Source of the DNA: Achromobacter sp. HZ34
GTDB taxonomy: Bacteria > Pseudomonadota > Gammaproteobacteria > Burkholderiales > Burkholderiaceae_B
NCBI RefSeq assembly: GCF_002209485.1
Contig: NZ_NJIX01000001.1
Span: forward strand, 310,001 to 374,000
Length of the DNA stretch: 64,000 nucleotides
Direction: 5' to 3'
Shown here: positions 33,926 to 42,462 of the stretch, one piece after another
Layout of the letters: each line of letters begins with the position of its first letter
Numbering within the stretch: the first letter of the stretch is position 1
Notes under the pieces: model-generated
Told to the model about the DNA's origin: nothing
The model's input: only the letters and a program-made list of their open reading frames with translations
Databases searched by the model: none
Translations under genes and position numbers: made by a program

Positions 33926-36900
33926 ATGCCTGCCAACGCTGTTTGTTCCACTACCCAATTCCGCTTCACTCAAAAAACCCTTCCGCGTGCCATCGCCATT
34001 GCGCTGATGGTCGCGGGCTCCGCAGCCGCCGTGGCTGAGCCGGTCAATCCCAATGGTGGGGCGGGCGCCAACTCTTTCTTCGGGATCCACGCTGGTTCCG
34101 CGGGCGGCGACCCCGGCACGACGATCGGTGGCGTAAATGGTGATTCCGGTTCAGTGGGTACCGGTGCCGCTGACGCAGCTTCGAACACAGAACCCTTGGG
34201 TGGCAAGCCTTACGCCACAGGCGGCGCCTCCGGAGGTATGGGTGGTGCAGCGGAAGGGGTAACCAGTGGCGCCGGCGGCGGTGGCGGTGGCGCGACGACT
34301 CAAGTTTTCACCAACGGCTATGCCGGCGCCATCCTTGCCACCGGCGGCAGTGGCGGCAATGGCGGCGACGGCGCGGCTGATGCCGCGCCTCAAACTTTCT
34401 TCAGCAGCGGCGGCGGCGGTGGCGGCGGTGCCGCGGCGATGGTGGTGCAGGGTGCCAACGGTTCTGTGGACCTGCTGGGAGGCTCCGCCCTGCTTGGGGG
34501 CGTCGGCGGCAACGGCGGCTTGGGATTCATCGACACGTTCGCGGCAAGCGGTGGCGCTGGCGGCACGGGACTATCCGTCTCGGGTACCAACATTACCGTC
34601 GTGGTGGAGGACAGCGCGGTGGTCAGGGGCGGCGCCGGTGGAACGGGTGGGATGGCGGATTCGTCGCCTTCCTTCGGCATTGCAGGGAGTGGCGGCAAGG
34701 GCGGTGCCGGCATCACCATGAACAACGGGTATATCTCGGTCAGTCAGCTCGGCTCGGTCGTGGGGGGCGACGGCGGGGCAGGGGGCACTTACACAGGACT
34801 CGTTGGAAAGCAGACCGGGTTGGGCGGGGTCGGCATCCTCGGCCACGACCTGAACATATCCATCGCGGGTGCCGTTTCCGGCGGGCTTTCGGGAGACGGT
34901 GCGATTCGCGCTGAAGCGATCCTGCTGACGGGCGGCGTCAATCAGGTGACCATCGAACCGACCGCGCAGATCGCCGGTAATGTGGTGGCCGCCGGCACCA
35001 GCACGCTGCGGATCGCCTCTACGGTGGATCAGACGCTCGATGCCTCGATCTTCGGCGACTACGACACCCCCGCGCAATACCAGGGATTCACTACCTTCGA
35101 AAAAGTCTCGTCAGGCACCCTGACGCTGACGGGGACGACGAATTACCTGACGCCCTGGAACGTGCGCACCGGCACGCTTTCCATATCGTCCGACGGCGCG
35201 CTGGGTCCAGTCGGGGGTGATCTCACCTTGACCAACGGCACGCTCGAAGTCTCGGGCTCGGGGTTCACCAGCTATCGCAACGTGGCGCTCCAGAGCGTGG
35301 GGGGCGTGGTGCAGGTGGACAACGCGCTTGGCAATCTCGTCCTCGCGGGCGCGGTGTCCGGCCCGGGCGGGCTGCGGAAAACAGGCGACGGTACGCTCAC
35401 GCTTTCTGGCACGAATAGCTACGCGGGCGGTACGCAGGTGGCGGCGGGTACGTTGGTCGGCAGCACATCCTCTGTCCGCGGGCCCGTGCAGGTTGACACC
35501 CTGGGGATGTTGCAGCTGGTGCAGGACACCGACGGCGAGCTCAGCGGATTCCTGGCGGGTACCGGTACGCTGGTCAAGGATGGCACGGGCCGGGTGACCC
35601 TGATCTATGACAACTCCAACTTTACCGGCACCACCTTCATCAGCGGCGGCGCGCTGAACGTCATCAACAACAGCCTGGGTGGCAACGTCACGGTGTACCC
35701 GCAGGGCACCTTGATGGGCGATGGCACCATCGTTGGAAACGTCTCGGTCTTCGGCAACGCGACACTGTCGCCGGGCAAGGACAAGCCGGGCACGCTGACC
35801 ATTGGTGGCAATCTCGATCTGAAGACGGGGTCCACGCTGCGCATCCAGTCCGACTCCGATGGCCAGCATGCCAGCAAGGTCGTCGTCAACGGCTCGGCGA
35901 CGCTGAATGGATCGGTCGCCTCGGTGGAAGCCAATGGCAACTATTCGACGGCCACCAACTACAGCATCCTCAGTGCTGTCGGCGGTATCACCGGCAGCTT
36001 CAGCAATGTCACCAGCAACCTGGCGTTCCTGCAACCCACCCTCGCCACCGTCGGCAACGATGTGACGCTGACCTTGGTGCGCAAGGAGGTTACCGATCCT
36101 GGCACCGATAACGGTGCTGGCGGCACCACGCCCACCGGCGGCGGTTCGACTGGCGGCGGTTCGACGGGCGGCGGTTCGACGGGCGGCGCTTCGGGTGGTG
36201 GCAGCACCGGCGGTTCGCGTCCGATGACCTTCGCCGATGCGGCCAACTCCCGTAACCAGCGTTCGGTGGCCAATGCGCTGGAAAGCCTGGGTTCGGGCAA
36301 TGCCCTGTACCGCCAGATCGAGAACCTGGCCGATGGCCAGCCGCAGTCGGTGTTCAAGGCCCTGTCGGGTGAATCGCATGCGTCGACGGCGTCCACGCTG
36401 CGTACCGGCGCGGATACGGCACGCGCGCTGCCGCTGGAGCATTTCCGTTCCAACTTGAGCGCCAACCTGTTGGCCGGCGCCCCGACCGCACAGGCCGGCA
36501 CCAGCGACATGGGTACCAATCTCAGTTCCTTGCCCAGTTCGTCGGCCAAGCCGATGTGGGCCCAGGTGTTCGGTACGTGGCAGACCTTCGGCGGTGGCGA
36601 CGCGGCACGCGTGACGCAATCGACCTCGGGCCTGTTCGTCGGTGGCGACCAGGCGGTGGGGGGCGGATGGCGCGCGGGCGGGGCGCTGGGTTATAGCGAG
36701 ACCCGCAGTCGCGCGGGCGAAGTCTCGTCCAGGGCCGATATCGACAACTACAGTGCCACGCTCTACGGCGGCCGCAGTTTCGCCGCGGGCGCGGGCAAGT
36801 TGAATTTCCTGGCGGGTGGCAGCTACACGTGGCATGACATCGACAGCCGTCGAAGCATCGACACCAGCGGCTTCGACCAGTCGCTGAAGTCGAACTACAG

Positions 36901-37378
36901 CGCCAGCACCAGCCAGCTGTTTACCGAGCTGGGCTACGCACTACCGGTCACGGGCGCGCTGACGCTGGAACCGTTCGCGGGCGTGGCATGGAGCGACATG
37001 CGCACCCGTGGCTTCTCGGAGTCGGGTGGATCGGCCGCGCTGAATGGCGAAGGCGACCGCAATACGCTGACCACCACCACGCTGGGCCTGCGTTCGCGCA
37101 CGGCGTTCGCGCTGGGCAAGCTTGAAGGCACGCTGCGTGGCACGGTGGGCTGGCGCCATGCGTTCGGCGATGTGATCACGCACAGCCGGATGTCGTTCAA
37201 CGGCAGCGATTCCTTCACGGTGGCGGGTGTTCCGCAGGCGCGTGACAGCGCGCTGGTGGAAGTGGCGGCCGATGTGGCCTTGTCGCGTAACGTGTCGCTG
37301 GGCCTGGCCTATGGCGGTGAGTTCGGCGGTGGCAACACGCAGAACTCGGGCATGCTCAACCTGGCCTGGAAGTTCTGA
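33926..37378 (+). CDS. Type Va autotransporter with glycine-rich passenger
   Basis: 1150 residues from the ATG at 33926; the frame extends back to 33836, but that start overlaps a leader hairpin. A signal peptide (about 15-40, ALMVAGSAAAVAEP) is preceded by an extended charged N-terminus. The passenger has a Gly-rich part (about 45-330) and then beta-helix repeats with an autotransporter-associated repeat (about 485-512, LRKTGDGTLTLSG). A flexible GGGST repeat (about 732-763) joins the passenger to the C-terminal module, and the beta-barrel spans about 870-1150, ending in the outer-membrane signature LAWKF. It should be exposed at or released from the cell surface, perhaps as an adhesin. No protease motif is apparent. 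Confidence 0.9.
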   Translation: MPANAVCSTTQFRFTQKTLPRAIAIALMVAGSAAAVAEPVNPNGGAGANSFFGIHAGSAGGDPGTTIGGVNGDSGSVGTGAADAASNTEPLGGKPYATGGASGGMGGAAEGVTSGAGGGGGGATTQVFTNGYAGAILATGGSGGNGGDGAADAAPQTFFSSGGGGGGGAAAMVVQGANGSVDLLGGSALLGGVGGNGGLGFIDTFAASGGAGGTGLSVSGTNITVVVEDSAVVRGGAGGTGGMADSSPSFGIAGSGGKGGAGITMNNGYISVSQLGSVVGGDGGAGGTYTGLVGKQTGLGGVGILGHDLNISIAGAVSGGLSGDGAIRAEAILLTGGVNQVTIEPTAQIAGNVVAAGTSTLRIASTVDQTLDASIFGDYDTPAQYQGFTTFEKVSSGTLTLTGTTNYLTPWNVRTGTLSISSDGALGPVGGDLTLTNGTLEVSGSGFTSYRNVALQSVGGVVQVDNALGNLVLAGAVSGPGGLRKTGDGTLTLSGTNSYAGGTQVAAGTLVGSTSSVRGPVQVDTLGMLQLVQDTDGELSGFLAGTGTLVKDGTGRVTLIYDNSNFTGTTFISGGALNVINNSLGGNVTVYPQGTLMGDGTIVGNVSVFGNATLSPGKDKPGTLTIGGNLDLKTGSTLRIQSDSDGQHASKVVVNGSATLNGSVASVEANGNYSTATNYSILSAVGGITGSFSNVTSNLAFLQPTLATVGNDVTLTLVRKEVTDPGTDNGAGGTTPTGGGSTGGGSTGGGSTGGASGGGSTGGSRPMTFADAANSRNQRSVANALESLGSGNALYRQIENLADGQPQSVFKALSGESHASTASTLRTGADTARALPLEHFRSNLSANLLAGAPTAQAGTSDMGTNLSSLPSSSAKPMWAQVFGTWQTFGGGDAARVTQSTSGLFVGGDQAVGGGWRAGGALGYSETRSRAGEVSSRADIDNYSATLYGGRSFAAGAGKLNFLAGGSYTWHDIDSRRSIDTSGFDQSLKSNYSASTSQLFTELGYALPVTGALTLEPFAGVAWSDMRTRGFSESGGSAALNGEGDRNTLTTTTLGLRSRTAFALGKLEGTLRGTVGWRHAFGDVITHSRMSFNGSDSFTVAGVPQARDSALVEVAADVALSRNVSLGLAYGGEFGGGNTQNSGMLNLAWKF
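36130..36213 (+). repeat. In-frame GGCGGTTCGACGGGC-type 15-bp repeats in the autotransporter linker
   Basis: Several near-identical 15-base units encode GGSTG steps. Because the unit is a multiple of three, copy-number change would alter linker length without a frameshift. Confidence 0.7.
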
Positions 37379-37649
37379 GCGTTCGCGTGGCAAAGCCGGG
37401 CGGCATCGTCCGGCGGTTTACGGACGTTTGACGGACGCTATCTTCTTGGTGCCGGCATGACGGCCGCGTCGTTTCCCTCTGGGGAGATGGCGCGGCCGTT
37501 TTGCTTTTGTGGGATGGCTGGCGCAGGCGAGGGCGAATTTTCCGGGGGCGTCGGGTGTTGCGGGTTGGCTCGGTTGCTGGCGTGCTGGAACCCCGCAAGG
37601 CGAACTGCTCCGTATGTTCATGCCGGAACTCTTGATGAATGGTGGATCC
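37379..37649. other. Intergenic region after the autotransporter gene
   Basis: 271 bp containing the autotransporter terminator (37460-37508) and a leader for the next gene. Open frames here lack protein features. Confidence 0.5.
37460..37508 (+). terminator. Rho-independent terminator of the autotransporter gene
   Basis: A 9-bp G/C stem (ACGGCCGCG at 37460-37468 with CGCGGCCGT at 37491-37499) is followed by TTTTGCTTTT. A smaller internal pairing occurs in the loop. Confidence 0.75.
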
Positions 37650-38369
37650 ATGTCTTCTGTAATGCCTGCATCTTCGACGATGCATTCTCCCAAAACTTTT
37701 TTCCTTGTTCCCGGAATGGAGCGTGCTCCATTGCCTGAAGGTACCGCAAACATTGGCGTGCCGGCGGGCAGTTCACTTTCAGGCATCGAGATCGTCGACG
37801 TGAAACACGACGCGCTTCCCCGCGTATCGCGCGCGGTGCGCTTGCGGGAATGGATCTACAGATGCTTCCCGCGCTTCGCGGCATTTGTCGGCATCAAGCG
37901 CGCGCAGGAGCAGGGCCGCAATGAACTGGCGACGGCCTTGCGCGATACCGAGGAGATGCATCGGGTCACGATTAAAGCCTACGTGTGCCTGGTGGACCAG
38001 TTGGCCAGCGCGAGAAAACGGCTTGCCACGGTGACCAGCCAGCGAGATGAAGCGCAGCAGCAGAGTCGGGCGTGGCAGGCGGCGTATTCAAACTCGTGGG
38101 AAGGCTTTCTGACTGCCGAGATCGATCAAACGACGCCACTCGTCGCCGGGATGCGCGAGGCTGATTCCAAAGCCGACGCAGTCCCTCCAGATGCGGCGCT
38201 CGCTGACGCGAAGGGGACGGCCTGGGACTACGCGTACCTGACTTTCGCTGACTCGGATGATGAAGAACCGATGGCGTTTTCCGAGCCTGAGGAAGCCGCG
38301 CCGCCTGTCGCGCATGCCGATCCGGCACCGAGGATGGATGAGTCCTGGCACTGCATGCCCGTCGCCTGA
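37650..38369 (+). CDS. Hypothetical coiled-coil protein with acidic tail
   Basis: 239 residues from an ATG at 37650 with a GGTGG ribosome-binding site; a longer frame from 37509 is possible but poorly supported. No domain is recognised. The first ~20 residues are Ser/Met rich without a Sec signal. A helical, Gln/Arg/Glu-rich segment (about 80-160) has heptad character and includes AQEQGRNELATALRD. The last ~60 residues are strongly acidic (DSDDEEPM, EPEEAAPP). It stands alone between a terminator and a Bug gene. The layout is compatible with a secreted effector or a cytoplasmic scaffold; neither is shown. Confidence 0.6.
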   Translation: MSSVMPASSTMHSPKTFFLVPGMERAPLPEGTANIGVPAGSSLSGIEIVDVKHDALPRVSRAVRLREWIYRCFPRFAAFVGIKRAQEQGRNELATALRDTEEMHRVTIKAYVCLVDQLASARKRLATVTSQRDEAQQQSRAWQAAYSNSWEGFLTAEIDQTTPLVAGMREADSKADAVPPDAALADAKGTAWDYAYLTFADSDDEEPMAFSEPEEAAPPVAHADPAPRMDESWHCMPVA

Positions 38370-38484
38370 CGTGGCCTCCCTGGCCAAGACATAAGCTTAG
38401 AAGCGATTCGTCGTTCCGGCCGCCAAGACCGCCGCGCACACTAGCGAGCTTTCATCGGGCGCCGCAATTGCAAGGACGGGCAGC

Positions 38485-39501
38485 ATGGACACTCTGGATC
38501 GACAACGACGACGGTTTTTGCAACGCCTTTCCCAAGGCGCGGCGCTCGCGGCGCTGCCAGGCTGGGCAGGTACGGCGACCGCTCAGACGGGCAGCAACTA
38601 CCCCGCCGCGCCCGTGCGCGTACTGGTGCCGACCGCGGCGGGCGGCAGCCTGGACACGCTGGCCCGCCTGCTGGCCGGCCGGCTCGAGCAGGACTTCGGC
38701 CAGACCTTCGTGGTCGAAAACAAGCCGGGCGCCAATGGCAACTTGGCATTCGAGACTGCGACGCGCGCCACGCCTGATGGCTTGACGTTGCTGCTGGCTT
38801 CCGACGCAATCACCATAAACCCGTTCCTGTATAGCCAGGTCCACTACGATCCAGTGCGAGGCTATGCGCCCGTGTCCCTGGTTTGTACCGCCGCCCAGGT
38901 GCTGGTGGTGCATCCTGGTGTGCCGGCGCGCACCTTGACCGAATTCACCGAGTTGGCGCGTCAACGTGCGGCCGAAGGCCGTCCCTTGAACATCGCTTCG
39001 CCCGGCGCCGGCAGCGCCGGCCACCTTGCGGCGGTGCTGTACCAGCAACGCGCCAAGGTGAACTGGACCCATGTGCCGTACAAAGGAGGCGGTCCGGCCG
39101 TCGCCGATTTGCTCGGCGGCCATGTCGACGGGCTGTTCGTCACGCTGGCGTCGGCGGTGCCGCAGATCCAGGCCAAGGGCCTGGTGGCTTTAGCCGTCAC
39201 CACGCCGACACGCTCGGTGGCCTTGCCCGACGTGCCGACGATTGCCGAAGCCGCTCTGCCCGGTTTCGATGTGACCAATTGGGAAGGCCTCTTTGCACCG
39301 CCGGGCACAGCGCCCGCCATCGTCGATGCATTGCAACAGCGGGTGGTGGCGGCAGCCAAGGATCGTGCCGTGCGCGAACGCCTGCTGGGGCTGGGTTTCG
39401 AACCGGTCGCCGGCGGTCCGGAGGTGTTGGCCAAGCTGGTGCGTGACAATACCGCCAAGTGGCAGACAGTCATCAAGCAGGCGAATATCCACTTGGAGTA
39501 A
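38485..39501 (+). CDS. Bug-family tripartite tricarboxylate transport substrate-binding protein
   Basis: 338 residues. The N-terminus RQRRRFLQRLSQGAALAAL is a twin-arginine (Tat) signal, so it may be exported folded. Mature-protein hallmarks: YPAAPVRVLVP, then AAGGSLDTLAR and VENKPGANG (about 70-80), and YKGGGPA later, all typical of Bug/TctC proteins that capture carboxylates. No TctA/TctB membrane genes lie beside it, as is usual for the many orphan Bug proteins of Burkholderiales. It is followed 7 bp later by an SDR gene, in a region of aromatic-acid pathway genes. Confidence 0.92.
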   Translation: MDTLDRQRRRFLQRLSQGAALAALPGWAGTATAQTGSNYPAAPVRVLVPTAAGGSLDTLARLLAGRLEQDFGQTFVVENKPGANGNLAFETATRATPDGLTLLLASDAITINPFLYSQVHYDPVRGYAPVSLVCTAAQVLVVHPGVPARTLTEFTELARQRAAEGRPLNIASPGAGSAGHLAAVLYQQRAKVNWTHVPYKGGGPAVADLLGGHVDGLFVTLASAVPQIQAKGLVALAVTTPTRSVALPDVPTIAEAALPGFDVTNWEGLFAPPGTAPAIVDALQQRVVAAAKDRAVRERLLGLGFEPVAGGPEVLAKLVRDNTAKWQTVIKQANIHLE

Positions 39502-39508
39502 GGCGAGC

Positions 39509-40297
39509 ATGGATTTGCAATTACGAGGCGACCGCATCCTGGTGATTGGCGCGAGCGGTGGCATAGGTCTGGCGACCGCGCGCGCGCTGGCACTGGAAGG
39601 GGCTCGCGTGACCCTGGTCAGCCGCGATGCCGGGCGTGTCGAGTCGGCCGCGGCCGCCTTGGCCCGGGAAACCGGCGCGACGGTCGATGCCCACGTAGCC
39701 GACGTGACGGACGCCGCGGCGGTCGAAGCATTGAAAACGTGGTGGCAAGGGCAGGGACACCCGCTGGACGCGCTGGTCATCACCACGGGGGGCAGCCACC
39801 GCGCGCGCTTCGAGGAACTGGACGATGCAGCCTGGCTCGCCAATTACGAGTACAACATCCTGGGTGGCGTACGCCTGGTGCGAGCCTTCTTGCCCGCTTT
39901 GCGCCAAGCCGAAGCGCCTCGCGTGCTGCTATTTGGCGCCGCGGCGGCCAAAATGCCCTATCCCAACCAAGTTGCGTCCAACGTTCACAAGGCAGGCGTG
40001 CTGGCGCTGACCAAGACGCTGGCGGGCGAACTGGCGCCGGATATTCGCGTCAACGCGATCTGCCCGGGCCGTACCTTGACTTCCCTCTGGCTCAACCGGG
40101 CGCACGATCTCGCGCTCGCTGAAGGCAAGACCCAAGAGCAGGTCATTGCGCATTTCTCCGAGGAAATCCTGGCGGGCCGCTTTGCCGAGCCGCGCGAAAT
40201 CGGTGACGTCGCCGCCTTTATCCTGTCACCGCGGGCGTCCTATATCGTGGGACAGTCCATCAACGTCGATGGCGGTATCGCGCGCGGATTGCTTTAG
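39509..40297 (+). CDS. Short-chain dehydrogenase/reductase (SDR)
   Basis: 262 residues from the ATG at 39509, with GGCGAG upstream; the frame extends back into the Bug gene but that part is not plausible. Cofactor motif GASGGIG (about 13-19). The classical Tyr-x3-Lys pair reads SNVHKAG here (about 155-161): the expected Tyr is replaced (NVHK), so the catalytic Tyr is not at the usual place, an oddity also found in some SDRs active on other substrates. DGG near the C-terminus (NVDGGI) is family-typical. Function within the 4-oxalomesaconate region is unclear. Confidence 0.85.
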   Translation: MDLQLRGDRILVIGASGGIGLATARALALEGARVTLVSRDAGRVESAAAALARETGATVDAHVADVTDAAAVEALKTWWQGQGHPLDALVITTGGSHRARFEELDDAAWLANYEYNILGGVRLVRAFLPALRQAEAPRVLLFGAAAAKMPYPNQVASNVHKAGVLALTKTLAGELAPDIRVNAICPGRTLTSLWLNRAHDLALAEGKTQEQVIAHFSEEILAGRFAEPREIGDVAAFILSPRASYIVGQSINVDGGIARGLL

Positions 40298-40323
40298 CCC
40301 CCCACATCCATCACTGCATATCT

Positions 40324-41184
40324 TCAAGCCGGCACGTGCGTGGCCGGCCCGGGCCATTCCGGCGCGGCCAGAGCGTGGTCACGGGTGGGAGCGCCCCGCA
40401 TCGCCAAGGCGGAGGACGCCTTGCGGGCGGCCTGCATGACGGCTGGGGCGTAGGATTCGAGGTCAGCCAGCGACAACTGGTCCGCCGGGCCGGCAACGCA
40501 CAAGGCGCCGATGACTTTCCAGGATCCGCCGAACACCGGCGCCGCGACGCTGGCCGCGCCCGGATGCATTTCCGCCAGCGTGCACCAGTAGCCCTGGCGC
40601 CGGATCTGTTCGAACACGGCGCCCGCCTGGCCTTCGAACGCCAGGATGACCTTGCCCGCTGAGCCTTTGGTCAAGGGCAATGGCTGGCCCACGCGCGAGC
40701 TGCTGGCGAAGTCGTCATGGCCCCGCACCCGGATCAGGCGCACCCGGCTGTTGCCATCGTGCGCGAAGAAAGAGCTGGTCTTGCCCGTCACGCGGGCCAG
40801 GTCGCGCAATATCGGCTCCAGCACATCGTGCAGGTCGAAGGCCACGTGATAACGCGCCGATAGCCATGCCGTGGCCGGGCCCAGGCGCCAGCAGGCATTT
40901 TCCAGTTGCACCAGATAGCCCGCCTGCGCCAGCGTATGCGCCAGGCGGAAGGTCGTGGTCTTGGGCAGGGCGGTACGGCGCGCCAGTTCGGCCAGGCTCA
41001 GCTGGCTATCCTCGATACCGAAGGCGTCCAGCAGTTGCAGGGCGCGGACGACGGCGGTCACGGCGTCGGGGGGCGCCTTGGGAGCGACCTCTGTGGCGGT
41101 CTGAGGGGCGACCTTGGCAACGGCTTCGGAGGCGGATTTGGAGGCGGATTTGGGTGCGGTTCTGGGTGTGCTGCGGGCGGACAT
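40324..41184 (-). CDS. IclR-family regulator with low-complexity N-terminal extension
   Basis: 286 residues. The winged helix (about 42-105: VVRALQLLDAFG, ELARRTALPKTTTFRLAHTL) is followed by the IclR effector domain. The first ~40 residues are an unusual Ala/Lys/Ser/Pro-rich extension built from KSAS-like repeats (12-bp DNA repeats near 41120-41150). Divergent from the LigJ gene and convergent with the SDR gene, so it is the probable regulator of the hydratase/aldolase unit, with a candidate operator at 41220-41238. Confidence 0.88.
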   Translation of the reverse strand: MSARSTPRTAPKSASKSASEAVAKVAPQTATEVAPKAPPDAVTAVVRALQLLDAFGIEDSQLSLAELARRTALPKTTTFRLAHTLAQAGYLVQLENACWRLGPATAWLSARYHVAFDLHDVLEPILRDLARVTGKTSSFFAHDGNSRVRLIRVRGHDDFASSSRVGQPLPLTKGSAGKVILAFEGQAGAVFEQIRRQGYWCTLAEMHPGAASVAAPVFGGSWKVIGALCVAGPADQLSLADLESYAPAVMQAARKASSALAMRGAPTRDHALAAPEWPGPATHVPA

Positions 41185-41219
41185 GCGGGATGCGGATTCT
41201 GTCAGGGAAGTTGCGGTAT

Positions 41220-41238
41220 CGTTCCACCAGTCGGAACG
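41220..41238. promoter_or_regulatory. Candidate IclR operator in the divergent region
   Basis: CGTTCC-N7-GGAACG is a perfect 6-bp inverted repeat with 7-base spacing, between the IclR start (41184) and the LigJ start (41315). IclR-type sites are short palindromes of similar size, and this is the only one in the region. Inference. Confidence 0.5.
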
Positions 41239-41314
41239 CTATTGTAGGCCGGTCGCGGAGTGCCTAGACTCGCTGCCGACAGCGTTCAAGCAAGAATCCC
41301 GCAGGAGCAGCATC

Positions 41315-42349
41315 ATGATCATCGATTGTCACGGCCACTACACGACGGCGCCGCAGCGCCTGCGCGAGTTCCGCCAGAGCCAGATCGCCGCCGTGGTCGA
41401 CAAGACCCAGCACAGCCCCGATCCCAATATCCGTTTCAGCGACGACGAGATCCGTGAAGGCCTGGAGAACAACCAGATTCGCATCCAGCGCGAACGGGGC
41501 GTCGACCTGACGCTGTTCTCGCCGCAGGCTGGCCAGATGGCCCACCACATCGGTGACAGCAAGGTCAGCGCCACGTGGACGCGCCTGTGCAACGACCTGA
41601 TCCATAGAGCGGTGGAGCTGTACCCGAGCAATCTGGCGGGCGTCTGCCAGCTGCCCCAGTCGCCAGGCGTGAGTCCCGCGGAATGCATACCGGAACTGGT
41701 GCGTTGCGTGGAAGAGCTGGGTTTTGTCGGCTGCAACATCAATCCGGATCCCACCGATGGCTATTGGACCGATCCGCCGCTGACGCAGAAGCACTGGTAT
41801 CCGCTGTTCGAGAAGATGGTCGAACTGGACGTGCCCGGCATGATCCACGTCAGCTGCTCCTGCAATCCCAATTTCCACTTCACCGGCGCGCACTACATCA
41901 ACGGCGACACGACGGCCTTCATGCAGTTCCTGCAAGGCGACCTGTTCAAGGATTTCCCCACGCTGAAGATGATCATCCCGCATGGCGGCGGTGCCGTGCC
42001 TTACCACTGGGGCCGTTACCAGGGCCTGGCGCAGAACCTGCAGCGTCCGCCGGTGGAGGAACTGCTGAACAACGTGTTCTTCGATACCTGCGTCTACCAC
42101 CAGCCGGGCATCGAGTTGCTGCTGGAAGTGATTCCGCCGGAGAACGTGCTGTTCGCGTCGGAGATCGTGGGCGCGGTCAAGGGCATCAACCCGCGCACCG
42201 GCTTCAACTACGACGACACCAAGCGCTACATCGACGCGGTCAGCTGGCTCTCCGAAGAGAACCGCCGCCTGATGTTCAGCGAGAATGCTTTCAAGGTCTA
42301 CAGCCGCCTGCGTCCTGAACTGGAACGGCGCGGCGTTTTGTCCGCCTGA
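41315..42349 (+). CDS. ligJ: 4-Oxalomesaconate hydratase (LigJ-type amidohydrolase)
   Basis: 344 residues from the ATG at 41315 with an AGGAG ribosome-binding site. It opens with MIIDCHGHYTTAP, including the metal-binding HxH pair (H6, H8), and has GAHYINGDTTAFMQ and IPHGGGAVPYHWGR (about 220-235), which match LigJ of the protocatechuate 4,5-cleavage pathway. LigJ hydrates 4-oxalomesaconate to 4-carboxy-4-hydroxy-2-oxoadipate. The next gene encodes an RraA-family aldolase that could cleave that product. The ring-cleavage dioxygenase (LigAB) and LigC/LigI are not in the window. Confidence 0.88.
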   Translation: MIIDCHGHYTTAPQRLREFRQSQIAAVVDKTQHSPDPNIRFSDDEIREGLENNQIRIQRERGVDLTLFSPQAGQMAHHIGDSKVSATWTRLCNDLIHRAVELYPSNLAGVCQLPQSPGVSPAECIPELVRCVEELGFVGCNINPDPTDGYWTDPPLTQKHWYPLFEKMVELDVPGMIHVSCSCNPNFHFTGAHYINGDTTAFMQFLQGDLFKDFPTLKMIIPHGGGAVPYHWGRYQGLAQNLQRPPVEELLNNVFFDTCVYHQPGIELLLEVIPPENVLFASEIVGAVKGINPRTGFNYDDTKRYIDAVSWLSEENRRLMFSENAFKVYSRLRPELERRGVLSA

Positions 42350-42462
42350 GACCGGCCGGGAGCCGGTTGCGCCGGCGTCCCTCGCGAAGAGGGCGCGTCG
42401 GGTGGGCCGGGTTCTGGCGGCAGGGCGTTTGCGCATAAGCACACTACAGGAAGGAGTACAGG

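Noticed and set aside
35111-36835. 574-codon minus-strand frame over the autotransporter
   Set aside because: Arg/Gln/Gly-rich shadow without features; the plus strand has a complete autotransporter.
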